From positions 1-64,000 of the forward strand of contig JASHQQ010000140.1 of NCBI GenBank assembly GCA_030039035.1: a stretch of DNA of 64,000 nt, given 5' to 3'. Position 1 is the stretch's first letter. Each line of letters starts with the position of its first letter. The DNA is from Acidobacteriaceae bacterium (GTDB taxonomy: Bacteria > Acidobacteriota > Terriglobia > Terriglobales > Acidobacteriaceae). The notes beneath the pieces were generated by a model, which saw only the letters and a list, made by a program, of their open reading frames with translations, did no database searches and was not told the origin of the DNA. Shown piece after piece: positions 38,678-50,668 of this stretch. A program made the translations under genes and the position numbers.

Positions 38678-40084
38678 CTACAACTTGTACGCCTTCTTCA
38701 CCAGATTGCAGGTCAAATCGCCGGCGACCTCCATCGCTTCGTCTTCGTCGAGCCGGTGTTCGGCCACAAGCCGCGCAAGAAAAGCCGAGTCGATGCGGCG
38801 GGCGACGTCGTGGCGCGCGGGAATGGAAAGAAAGGCGCGGGTGTCGTCGTTGAAGCCGACGGTGTTGTAAAAGCCGGCGGTTTCCGTGGCCTGCTGGCGA
38901 AATCGCATCATGCCTTCCGGGCTGTCGTGGAACCACCACGGCGGACCGAGGCGCAGGCAGGGGTAGTGGCCGGCCAGAGGCGCCAGTTCGCGGCTGTAGG
39001 AAGTTTCGTCCAGCGTGAAGAGAATGATGGTGAGGCCGGGCTCGTTGCCGTAGCGGTTGAGCAGCGGGCGCAGCGCCTCCACGTAGTCGGTGCGCGAGGG
39101 GATGTCGGCGCCCATGTCGCGGCCGTATCGCGCGAAGATCTGCGCGTTGTGGTTGCGCACGGCGCCGGGATGGATCTGCATGACGAGGCCGTCGTCGAGG
39201 CTCATGCGCGCCATCTCGGTGAGCATCTGGGCGCGGAACTGCTCCTGCTGCGCCGCATCGGCCGTGCCTTCGAGGATGGCTTCGAAGAGCCGGGAGGCCT
39301 TCGATTCGGTCAGTTCGGCAGTTTGTGCCGTGGGATGGCCGTGATCGGTCGCCGTGGCTCCCAGCGCCTTGAAGAAGTGGCGGCGCGCGGCCAGCGCGCG
39401 CATGTATCCGCGCCATGTTGCCGTATCTTCGCCGGTGATGTCGGCGAGCGTCTCAATGTTTTTTGCGAATCCGGGAAACGCCGGGTCGACGACCGGATCG
39501 GGACGAAACGTGGGCAGAATGCGCGCGGCCCACCCGCCGGAACGCGCGCCCTCGCGGATGAGGCGGTGATCCTGAAGCGAATCGAGGGGCGAATCGGTGG
39601 TGGCGAGCACCTCGATCCCGAAACGATCGTAAAGCGCGCGCGGCAGGAATTCACGGGTGGCGAGCTTGGCGGAGATGGTGTCGTAGTAGTGGTCTGCCGT
39701 CTCCGCCGAGAGCCGCCCGGTCATCCCAAAGAGTTCCTGGAAGGCGTAGTCGAGCCAGAGGCGCGTGGGCGTTCCGCGAAAGAGGTGGTAATGGCTGGCG
39801 AAGATCCTCCATACATTGCGAGGTTCCTCGATGTAGGGGTGGCCGATTTCGAGATCCTCGAGCGAGATGCCCTGGCTGTACAGCATGCGGAAGACGTAGT
39901 GATCCGGCTGCACGAAGAGCGCCACGGGATTGGGAAATGGCTTGTTGCCGGCAAACCAGCTCGCCTGCGTGTGACCGTGCGGGCTCACAATGGGCAGGCT
40001 GCGAATGCTCGCGTAAAGCCGGCGCGCAATGGCGCGCGTTCCTTCCTCGGCCGGAAAGAGTCTGTCTTCGTTGAGAAGAGCCAC
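38678..40084 (-). CDS. uxaC: Uronate (glucuronate/galacturonate) isomerase
   Basis: LNEDRLFPAEEGTRAIARRLYASIRSLPIVSPHGHTQASWFAGNKPFPNPVALFVQPDHYVFRMLYSQGI...GIEVLATTDSPLDSLQDHRLI...FTLDETSYSRELAPLAGHYPCLRLGPPWWFHDSPEGMMRFRQQATETAGFYNTVGFNDDTRAFLSIPARHDVARRID. ORF extends to 40318; the ATG at 40171 would overlap the divergent SDR start, so GTG 40084 is preferred. Confidence 0.93.
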   Translation of the reverse strand: MALLNEDRLFPAEEGTRAIARRLYASIRSLPIVSPHGHTQASWFAGNKPFPNPVALFVQPDHYVFRMLYSQGISLEDLEIGHPYIEEPRNVWRIFASHYHLFRGTPTRLWLDYAFQELFGMTGRLSAETADHYYDTISAKLATREFLPRALYDRFGIEVLATTDSPLDSLQDHRLIREGARSGGWAARILPTFRPDPVVDPAFPGFAKNIETLADITGEDTATWRGYMRALAARRHFFKALGATATDHGHPTAQTAELTESKASRLFEAILEGTADAAQQEQFRAQMLTEMARMSLDDGLVMQIHPGAVRNHNAQIFARYGRDMGADIPSRTDYVEALRPLLNRYGNEPGLTIILFTLDETSYSRELAPLAGHYPCLRLGPPWWFHDSPEGMMRFRQQATETAGFYNTVGFNDDTRAFLSIPARHDVARRIDSAFLARLVAEHRLDEDEAMEVAGDLTCNLVKKAYKL

Positions 40085-40169
40085 GTTCTTCCCCCAACTC
40101 TCCGCTCCATCATATCGTTCCGCTTCGCCGCGGGTTGTATACTGCGACTGCCCAACGAATGAAGTGATC

Positions 40170-40961
40170 ATGTCTTCTTCCTTATCATTCCAGAATCTCC
40201 AGCCGTTCAATCTTGCGGGCCGCCACGCACTGGTGACCGGCGCCGCAAGCGGCATTGGCGAAGCCACCGTGAAAGAGCTGGTCCGGGCCGGCGCGGTGGT
40301 CTGGGTGGCGGATATCAACCACGCCGCGGCGGAGGAACTGGCGCGATCAGTGGGCTCATCCCAGGCGATTCATCTCGACGTAACCCTCCAGGAGTCGGTC
40401 TCCGCGGCTGCGGCTCGAATCCAGCGCCTCGACGTTCTCGTCAACAATGCCGGAGTCGGACACGTAGGCAACATCGAAGCCACCGAGCCGGAAGATTTCG
40501 ATCGTCTCTTCAGCGTGAATGCGCGCGGCGTGTATCTTGTGACCCGAGCCTTTTTGCCACAGTTGCTGGCCGTGGCCGCCGGCGGCGAGCGCGTCGGCGC
40601 GATCGTCAACATCGGCTCCGTCGCCGGGGAGGTCGGCGTGAAGCAGCGCTTTGCCTACTGCGCGACCAAGGGCGCGGTGCTGGCCATGACGCGCCAGCTC
40701 GCCGTCGACTATCCGAAGACCCTGCGCGTGAATGCCGTCTGCCCCGGCACCGTGGATACACCCTTCGTTGAAGGGTATCTGGAGAGATTCCACAAGCACA
40801 ACAAAGAAGAAGTCCGCGCCGAGTTGCGCGCGCGCCAGCCCATGGGACGGCTGGGCCGGCCCGACGAGATTGCGTCGATGGTGCGGTACCTCGCATCCGA
40901 CGAGGCGGCATTCATTACGGGTGCGTGGCTGGCGATCGACGGCGGGCTCACGGCTGCGTGA
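40170..40961 (+). CDS. SDR family oxidoreductase (candidate L-fucose or 2-keto-3-deoxy-L-fuconate dehydrogenase)
   Basis: FNLAGRHALVTGAASGIGEATVKELVRAGAVVWVADI, NNAGVGHVGNIEATEPEDFDRLF, YCATKGAVLAMTRQLAVDYPKTLRVNAVCPGTVDTPF; followed by FAH hydrolase and FucP. Confidence 0.87.
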   Translation: MSSSLSFQNLQPFNLAGRHALVTGAASGIGEATVKELVRAGAVVWVADINHAAAEELARSVGSSQAIHLDVTLQESVSAAAARIQRLDVLVNNAGVGHVGNIEATEPEDFDRLFSVNARGVYLVTRAFLPQLLAVAAGGERVGAIVNIGSVAGEVGVKQRFAYCATKGAVLAMTRQLAVDYPKTLRVNAVCPGTVDTPFVEGYLERFHKHNKEEVRAELRARQPMGRLGRPDEIASMVRYLASDEAAFITGAWLAIDGGLTAA

Positions 40962-40981
40962 ATCTTGCCCAGGAGGGCGCG

Positions 40982-41806
40982 ATGAAGCTGGTTTCATTTT
41001 CCTTGCAGGATGGGCTTGTCCGTCCCGGCGCATGGATCGACGAAGGGACGGTGGTCGATCTCGGTGCCATTTATCCGGATTCGCTTGCCGTCATACGAGC
41101 CGGGCTCGGCAAGAGTCCCGAAGGCCCGAGGCATCCGATCGCCTCGGTCCGCCTGCACGCGCCGCTCCCGCACCCGCCGCGTGTCTTTGCCATCGGCCTG
41201 AATTATCGCGATCATGCCAGGGAGTCCGGCCAGCCGGTTCCATCGGCGCCGGTCGTTTTCTTCAAGCTGACAACGGCGATCATCGGGCCCGGCGAGCCGA
41301 TCGTCCTGCCCAGGAACTCATCCCGGCCCGATTACGAGGCAGAGTTTGCGTTTGTCATCGGCAAAGGCGGCTATCGCATTCCGGCGGCATCGTGGCGCGA
41401 GTACGTCTACGGCTACACCATCGTGAACGATGTCAGCGCGCGCGACGTGCAGTTCGCCACGTCACAGTGGTCGCTGAGCAAGAGCTTTCCCACGTTTTGC
41501 CCCATGGGTCCGGCGATCGTTTCGGCAGATGAGATCGCCGATCCGCAGGCGCTCGCAATTGGCCTGAGCATCGACGGCGAAATCATGCAGAACTCAAATA
41601 CCAAAGAGCTGGTCTTCGGCATTCCGGAATTGATCGAATACATTTCCTCGATCACTCCGCTGCTGTGCGGCGACATCGTATCGACGGGAACGCCGCCCGG
41701 GGTGGGGCTGGCGCGAAAACCGCCGCGCTGGCTGAAGGCGGGCGATACAGTAACCGTGACAGTGGAGGGGCTTGGGTCGCTGACCAATCCCGTTGTTGCG
41801 GAGTAA
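40982..41806 (+). CDS. Fumarylacetoacetate hydrolase family protein (candidate 2,4-diketo-3-deoxy-L-fuconate hydrolase)
   Basis: RVFAIGLNYRDHARESGQPVPSAPVVFFKLTTAIIGPGEPIVLP...DYEAEFAFVIGKGG...GYTIVNDVSARDVQ...GDIVSTGTPPGVG. Confidence 0.9.
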   Translation: MKLVSFSLQDGLVRPGAWIDEGTVVDLGAIYPDSLAVIRAGLGKSPEGPRHPIASVRLHAPLPHPPRVFAIGLNYRDHARESGQPVPSAPVVFFKLTTAIIGPGEPIVLPRNSSRPDYEAEFAFVIGKGGYRIPAASWREYVYGYTIVNDVSARDVQFATSQWSLSKSFPTFCPMGPAIVSADEIADPQALAIGLSIDGEIMQNSNTKELVFGIPELIEYISSITPLLCGDIVSTGTPPGVGLARKPPRWLKAGDTVTVTVEGLGSLTNPVVAE

Positions 41807-41821
41807 CTGCGCGCTTCAGCT

Positions 41822-43156
41822 CTACTCTGCCGCCGCCGCCCGGGCCTGAACAAGCTCCTCGGGCTCTGCCTGCGAGCCGAACCACGCATAAAGCGCGATC
41901 ACGACGAAGCACGCTCCCGGCACGGAGTAAGCGAGAGCAAGGCTCGTGAGCGCCACCTTCCCCATCAGCAGCGTGACCAACGCGCCGCCGATGATGGCCA
42001 TCACGATCACCGCGCCGCCGGTCTTCGTTCGCGTCCCGAGTCCGTTGATTCCCAGCGCAAATATGGTTGGGAACATGGTCGACATGAAGAAACTCTCCGC
42101 GATCAGGCAGCCGATGCCAAGCCAGCCGGGACGCAGGATGGCAATCGCGCACACGACGGCGTTGATCGCGCCGAACGCCCCCAGCAGGTGCGCCGGCTGG
42201 ATAAAGCGCAAAAGCCACGTGGAGACGAACCGGCCGCAGGTGAAGGCCACCAGCGCGCCGGTAAGCCAGTAGCCCGCATCCCGCTCGGCCAGGCCGGCAT
42301 AGGATTGCGCGTAGGGGATCATGTAACTCCAACTGGCCACCTGCGCACCGACATAAAGAAACTGCGCCACCACGGCGAGGACAAAATGAAGGCGCGCCCA
42401 AAGCGGCCGCGAGACGTCGTGCTCGAGCGTATTGCGCGAGAAGTCCATGCCGGTATGCGGAAACGGGGTGCGCGCGATGAGAACAGCCCAGAAGAGCACG
42501 ATGGCCCCAAGCACAAGATAAGGGACGATGACGCGAATGGTCTCGGAGCGCAGATAGTCCTGGTAGGTGTGCTGCGCCTGCATCATAGCAACCTGCGCCG
42601 GTTTGAGCTCGATTCCCGAAAATATGAACCGGCTGCCGACCAACACGCCCGTGATGCTTCCCAGCGGATTGAACGATTGCGAGAAATTCAGCCGTTGGCC
42701 GGCGCTTTCCGGCGGTCCCACCTGCGCGATGAAGGGGCTCGCGCCGGTCTCGAGAAACGCGAGGCCGCTGGCAATCACAAACAGCGCGGTGAGAAAGAAC
42801 CAGTAACGGTCGACGACGGCTGCGGGCCAGAACAGGATGCATCCGGCTCCATAGAGGCAAAGACCGATGAGCAGGCCAGTCTTGTAGCCGGCGCGGCGCA
42901 TGATGCGCCCCGCCGGCAACGCCAGCAGGAAATATCCCAGATAGAACGCGAACTGAACCAGCCCCGCCTGGAGCCGGTTGATCTCGAACGACTTCATGAA
43001 CTGGCGGATGAGAATGTCGTTGAGGTTATTCGGAATTCCCCAGAGGAAGAACAGCGCCGTGACGAGGATGAAGGGCAGAGCACGGCCGGCAGGAACGAGC
43101 GGCGCGCGCTGACCCGATGCGGAAGTTGTGGCCGAAACAGCCGGGATTGAGTCCAA
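41822..43156 (-). CDS. fucP: MFS transporter, FucP (L-fucose:H+ symporter)-like
   Basis: LPFILVTALFFLWGIPNNLNDILIRQFMKSFEINRLQAGLVQFAFYLGYFLLALPAGRIMRRAGYKTGLLIGLCLYGAGCILFWPAA...GLAFLETGASPFIAQVGPPESAGQRLNFSQSFNPLGSI. Confidence 0.88.
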   Translation of the reverse strand: MDSIPAVSATTSASGQRAPLVPAGRALPFILVTALFFLWGIPNNLNDILIRQFMKSFEINRLQAGLVQFAFYLGYFLLALPAGRIMRRAGYKTGLLIGLCLYGAGCILFWPAAVVDRYWFFLTALFVIASGLAFLETGASPFIAQVGPPESAGQRLNFSQSFNPLGSITGVLVGSRFIFSGIELKPAQVAMMQAQHTYQDYLRSETIRVIVPYLVLGAIVLFWAVLIARTPFPHTGMDFSRNTLEHDVSRPLWARLHFVLAVVAQFLYVGAQVASWSYMIPYAQSYAGLAERDAGYWLTGALVAFTCGRFVSTWLLRFIQPAHLLGAFGAINAVVCAIAILRPGWLGIGCLIAESFFMSTMFPTIFALGINGLGTRTKTGGAVIVMAIIGGALVTLLMGKVALTSLALAYSVPGACFVVIALYAWFGSQAEPEELVQARAAAAE

Positions 43157-43325
43157 AGCGCGGCTCCGCTGAAGCGTTGGTTCCGGCGGGTTGCCGCCGG
43201 GTTTGCGTTCGTCTCAACCGTTCTATCCAATCGGAGTGCAAATGGCAACCATCGCGCGCGGCTCAAGGACTATCGCGGCGCGCCATGCCCCTCGAGAAGC
43301 CGGGTGCGGGATAATCACAAATGAT

Positions 43326-44936
43326 ATGGAACTCACCGGACAATCGCTCATCGGCAGCCGGCGCGGCGGACGGGATGGCGCCCCTTTTCATGCCCTCAAC
43401 CCCCAGACAGGCGAAACACTGGCACCGAAGTATCACTCGGCATCGCAAGCCGAATTGAATGACGCCGCGGAGCTCGCCGCGGAGTCCTTCACCAGCTACT
43501 CGCGCCTGGGCGGCAAGGAGCGGGCGGCGTTTCTGCGCCGCATTGCCGATGGCTTCGACGCGCATCGCGGAGAACTGGCGGAGCGCGCCAATCTCGAAAC
43601 CGGCCTGCCGGTCTCGCCGCGCCTGCTGGGCGAGGCGGCGCGCACCTCCGGGCAGTTTCGCATGTTTGCCGATCTGGTCGACGAAGGCTCGTGGGTGCAG
43701 GCGCGGATCGATCCCGCGCTGCCGGACCGCAAGCCGCAACCGCGCGTGGATCTTCGCTCCATGTTGCGTCCCATCGGGCCGGTTGCGGTCTTTGGCGCAA
43801 GCAATTTCCCCCTGGCGTTTTCCGTCGGCGGCGGCGATTCGGCCTCGGCTCTGGCCGCCGGCTGCCCGGTCATCGTCAAGGCGCACCCGGCACATCCCGG
43901 AACCAGCGAGATGGCGGCGAAGATCGTCGCGGAAGCTGTCGCTGCGTCAGGACTTCATCCCGGCATTTTTTCGGTCCTCTTTGACGCCGGCATCGAAGCA
44001 GGAGCGGCGCTGGTGCGGCACCCGCGCATTCGCGCCGTCGGCTTTACCGGCTCGCTCAAGGGAGGGCGCGCGCTGATGGATCTCGTTGCGGCGCGTCCCG
44101 ATCCGATCCCCTGCTTTACCGAGATGTCGAGCGGGAACCCGGTCTTCGTGCTGCCCGGAGCCTTCCGTCAGGGCGCGGCGACTCTTGCGGCCAATCTCTT
44201 CGGCTCCGTCACTTTGGGCTGCGGACAAATGTGCACCAAGCCGGGAATCGTGCTGCTGCCGGATGCGCCAGACGCGGCCGCATTGACGGGAGAGCTTCGC
44301 GGGCTGGTCGAGCAATCGAAGGCGTTCACGATGCTAACGCCCGGCATTGCGCGCGAATACGGCCGCGCCGCGAAGGCCCGCGCCGGCCAGGTCACGCTGG
44401 TTGCCGAGGCGCCACACCACGACAATCCGCAGGAGCGCGAGCCCCACGTCCACGCGCACGCCAGACTTTTCTCGGCTGACGTGGAGCAGTTGCTCGCCGA
44501 TCCGTCGCTGTTCCACGAGATCTTTGGTCCGGATACGCTGCTTGTCTCCTGCGCCTCGACTCATGACTTTTTGCGCGCGGCGCATGCGCTGGAAGGTCAC
44601 CTCACGGCAACGGTCCTGGGGACGGAAGACGATTTGGAAGCGAATCGCGAGCTGATCCAGGTGCTCGAGCAAAAGGCCGGCCGGCTGATCTTCAACGGCG
44701 TGCCCACCGGCGTTGAAGTCGCGCACGCCATGGTTCATGGCGGACCGTATCCGGCGACCTCGGACGCGCGATTCACCTCGGTCGGCAGTCAGGCGATCTT
44801 CCGCTGGGCGCGGCCGGTCTGCTATCAGAACTTTCCCCAGGCGCTGCTGCCGGAAGAGTTGCAGGACGCGAACCCGCTGGGAATCGCGCGACTGTGGGAC
44901 GGCAAACCGGAAATGGCTCGGCAGCGCCTGTCCTGA
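43326..44936 (+). CDS. Aldehyde dehydrogenase, alpha-ketoglutarate semialdehyde (2,5-dioxovalerate) dehydrogenase type
   Basis: MELTGQSLIGSRRGGRDGAPFHALNPQTGETLAPKYHSAS; GPVAVFGASNFPLAFSVGGGDSASALAAGCPVIVKAHPAHPGTSEM; NLFGSVTLGCGQMCTKPGIVLL; FNGVPTGVEVAHAMVHGGPYPATSDARFTSVG. Confidence 0.93.
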   Translation: MELTGQSLIGSRRGGRDGAPFHALNPQTGETLAPKYHSASQAELNDAAELAAESFTSYSRLGGKERAAFLRRIADGFDAHRGELAERANLETGLPVSPRLLGEAARTSGQFRMFADLVDEGSWVQARIDPALPDRKPQPRVDLRSMLRPIGPVAVFGASNFPLAFSVGGGDSASALAAGCPVIVKAHPAHPGTSEMAAKIVAEAVAASGLHPGIFSVLFDAGIEAGAALVRHPRIRAVGFTGSLKGGRALMDLVAARPDPIPCFTEMSSGNPVFVLPGAFRQGAATLAANLFGSVTLGCGQMCTKPGIVLLPDAPDAAALTGELRGLVEQSKAFTMLTPGIAREYGRAAKARAGQVTLVAEAPHHDNPQEREPHVHAHARLFSADVEQLLADPSLFHEIFGPDTLLVSCASTHDFLRAAHALEGHLTATVLGTEDDLEANRELIQVLEQKAGRLIFNGVPTGVEVAHAMVHGGPYPATSDARFTSVGSQAIFRWARPVCYQNFPQALLPEELQDANPLGIARLWDGKPEMARQRLS

Positions 44937-44981
44937 TTGGCCCGGCACTTGTCTTGCGTCGATCCGCGGTCGATCTGCCTT

Positions 44982-46322
44982 TCAGATCGCTTCCAGGCTC
45001 CTGCCCTTGGTCTCGGGCAGGAATGCCAATGTAACCACAAGGCCGAGAATGCTGGCGATGGCCGCGGCCGATTCGGCGCCGAGGAGGCCTTTCCAGCTCA
45101 TCAGGAACGGGAACAGAAAGACGCCGAGAAATCCTCCCAGCTTGCCCATGGCGGCTGCGATGCCGTGGCCGGTGGTGCGCACACGCACGGGAAAGATCTC
45201 CGACGGGTAAACAAACGTCGTCGCATTCGGGCCAAACTCCGTGAAGAAGAAGCTGAAGCCGTAGATCACGAGAAACGGCCCCGCCGCCTGCTGCAGCCCC
45301 GGCACGAATGCAAGAGTGGCAAACATTGCCGCCATAATGCCGAATCCCATCGCCTGGATGGTCTTGCGCCCCAGACGATCCATCGTCAGAACGGCTGCCG
45401 CATATCCCGGCACGGCGAAAACGGCGAAGACGCCGAGCTGCGACAGGGTCTTCTCGAGCAGCGTGTGATTGCTGCTGAGTGCGGAGAGCACCAGCGGGCT
45501 GGAGACGGTGTTGCCGTAGTAGGCGGCATCCATCAGGAACCACGCCGCGCTGGCGCCCACGAGGCGGATGAACAGCCGGTTGTCCTGGACGAGGCGATAG
45601 AAGCCGTCCCAGAACGACACCGAGTGCTTGGCCTTGTCGAAATGCCTGGCGTCCACCAGTCTGCCTTCCTTGTCTTCCACTTTGGCGGCGGCGGCGAGAT
45701 ATCGCGGCGTCTCCTTCAGCCGGCGGCGTTGCGCGTAGACGGCGAGCGCCGGAAGCGCGCCGAAGGCGACCAGAATGCGCCAGATGATGTCGTGCGGCAG
45801 GCTGGTTGCCAGCATCGCCGAGGCGAAGAGCGGCCCAAGAATGAGCCCGGCAGCCTGCATGGCGAAAACCAGCGTCACCAGCATTCCCCGCGTGGCCTTG
45901 CCCGCGTACTCGCTCATGATGATCGCCGACACCGGATAATCGCCGCCAATACCCACGCCGAGAATGAAACGCAGCCCGATCAGCCACCAGATGTTGGTCG
46001 CGAAGGCGCAGCCGATAGCTCCGGCGGCAAGCACCAGCACTTCGATGCCGTAGATTTTCTTGCGTCCCAGCATGTCGGCCACGCGGCCGAAGAGCAGCGC
46101 GCCAAAGGCCGAGGCCAGCAGCGCGGTCGAGTCGACAAGGCTCTCCTCGACTTTGCCGACGTGCCACAGCGGTTTCACCAGCGACATGACCACGCCGATG
46201 ATGAACAGATCGTAGGCATCGGTCAGGAAACCCATGCCCGAGATCAACATGATTTTCCAGTGATGGGAGGAGATTCTGGCGTTGTCCAATTCGGTGAAAT
46301 CGAATGCGATTGCATCTGCCAT
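44982..46322 (-). CDS. MFS transporter (PHS / metabolite:H+ symporter-like)
   Basis: GMGFLTDAYDLFIIGVVMSLV, LRFILGVGIGGDYPVSAIIMSEYAGKATRGMLVTLVFAMQAAG, FGPNATTFVYPSEIFPVRVRTTGHGIAAAMGKLGGFLGVFLFPFL. ATG 46322 preferred over 46511. Confidence 0.85.
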   Translation of the reverse strand: MADAIAFDFTELDNARISSHHWKIMLISGMGFLTDAYDLFIIGVVMSLVKPLWHVGKVEESLVDSTALLASAFGALLFGRVADMLGRKKIYGIEVLVLAAGAIGCAFATNIWWLIGLRFILGVGIGGDYPVSAIIMSEYAGKATRGMLVTLVFAMQAAGLILGPLFASAMLATSLPHDIIWRILVAFGALPALAVYAQRRRLKETPRYLAAAAKVEDKEGRLVDARHFDKAKHSVSFWDGFYRLVQDNRLFIRLVGASAAWFLMDAAYYGNTVSSPLVLSALSSNHTLLEKTLSQLGVFAVFAVPGYAAAVLTMDRLGRKTIQAMGFGIMAAMFATLAFVPGLQQAAGPFLVIYGFSFFFTEFGPNATTFVYPSEIFPVRVRTTGHGIAAAMGKLGGFLGVFLFPFLMSWKGLLGAESAAAIASILGLVVTLAFLPETKGRSLEAI

Positions 46323-46663
46323 ATCCGCGGGCCCTCTGCACCCAAAACAGATGCACGCAGATATGAACGCCATATGAACACTGCGTGAATCCGTCAGACC
46401 CCCGGGGAAGATTTTGCTCAACGAACTGCTCTGTGGTTCATGTGAAAACGCATTATCGCATGTTTTCGGCCGGCAGTTCAGTGACTTCAAACGTAACACG
46501 ATACGTATCATCTACTTGTGCGATATATCTCATGCCGGACTTCGTCTTGAGGGGTCGGCCCATCGAGTTGCCCGGATTCGCCGCCGGCAAAACCAGCCGA
46601 GGCATCTTCCCCCCTTCCGGCTCCATCTCATCTCTCATCTCGACAAGGAAGGTGAACTGGGTC

Positions 46664-47032
46664 ATGCCGGACGAGAAATCGGAGAATCCGCCACTGCGAA
46701 CTCCCGCGGGATTCACGCCGCGCACGGGCGGGCTGGCAAGCGAATACGCTCGCGAAATGGGATGGGGCTTGAACGAAACGGAGCGCGCCAAGGAGCCCGC
46801 GGAAAAGCAGGATGCCGGCGGAGGAACGGACCACGACTACGGCGCTGCCGACTTCGGCCACAGTGCCAGGGACACAAGCGAAGCCAAAACGCCGGTCGCA
46901 AGCACAACGACGTCACCCGTCAAGAACAAAGTCAAACCGCCTGTAGTGATCGTCAAGCCCGACAATTTGCCAACGCGAAAAACCGGGCAGAACTCGAAAA
47001 ACGGGCAGAAGCCCAAAGAGAAGATCGCCTGA
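46664..47032 (+). CDS. Hypothetical protein, about 122 aa (low complexity, hydrophilic)
   Basis: MPDEKSENPPLRTPAGFTPRTGGLASEYAREMGWGLNETERAKEPAEKQDAGGG; weak evidence, with a competing 112-aa ORF on the minus strand (46453-46791). Confidence 0.35.
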   Translation: MPDEKSENPPLRTPAGFTPRTGGLASEYAREMGWGLNETERAKEPAEKQDAGGGTDHDYGAADFGHSARDTSEAKTPVASTTTSPVKNKVKPPVVIVKPDNLPTRKTGQNSKNGQKPKEKIA

Positions 47033-47038
47033 CCGCGA

Positions 47039-49969
<2,931 letters not shown>

Positions 49970-50224
49970 AGGTCGGGCACCGGGGAGAAATCGGCCGCTG
50001 CTTCCCTGTCGCTCCAGTGAGGCACAGGACGCAACCCGCCATTCTCATTATACCGGCGGCCCATCGGCACGGTCTCTTCCGGAGGTGGGTCAGTTCCCGG
50101 CCGGTCAGCCTTGGACGGTGCTGGCTTCTTCCTGGAGAGTACGCGATTCAGCCCCTGAGGGAACTGTCCCGCTGCTGCTGTTCCGGGCCGGCGCTACTTC
50201 GGTTTCTTTCGAAGAATTTGAAAA

Positions 50225-50428
50225 CTACGCTGCGACCGCCTCGATCCACGGCCATTGCGCCACGGAATTTGCGGTCGCGGCTTGCTCGCGATTCAGCACG
50301 CTGGCCAGGCCGAGCACAACCGTCGATGCACAGGCCGGGCAATGCATCGCCGAGTTCCCCACCGAATTGCAGTCCTGGCAGAGATAAGCCCCGGCAAGGG
50401 GAATATGCTGCAGTGCATCGCGAGTCAT
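50225..50428 (-). CDS. 67-aa zinc-ribbon-like mini-protein (paralog of 50669-50887)
   Basis: [67 protein letters not shown]; CxxC...CxxC; purine-rich SD (AAGGAAAGGAACGAAGACG-ATG); matched by a neighbouring paralog. Confidence 0.75.
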   Translation of the reverse strand: MTRDALQHIPLAGAYLCQDCNSVGNSAMHCPACASTVVLGLASVLNREQAATANSVAQWPWIEAVAA

Positions 50429-50668
50429 CGTCTTCGTTCCTTTCCTTCCGGCTTGATAGTGGTTGCCGGATCCATTTCGTTTCAACGGCCGGGAATCTTT
50501 CCCGCGCGCGCAAACGCGCACACTTCGGCATTCGCCGCGGAGCTCGCGGTTGCCATGACCTTGAATATCCTGGGACCCCGGAGATGGAAAGATTCAAATT
50601 TGCGATGCCCGAATGCGAGCTGTACAGGCAAAAGTCACATGAGGCATCGGTCTTTCCGAATGTACAAT

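Noticed and set aside
38756-40162. 468-aa plus-strand ORF opposite uxaC
   Set aside because: Antisense mirror frame of a conserved enzyme.
44937-46388. 483-aa plus-strand ORF opposite the PHS-type MFS transporter
   Set aside because: Antisense mirror frame; no domain.
46453-46791. 112-aa minus-strand ORF (ends ...VDDTYRVTFEVTELPAENMR)
   Set aside because: Plausible composition near its C terminus but overlaps another candidate ORF and has no recognised domain; cannot decide between strands.
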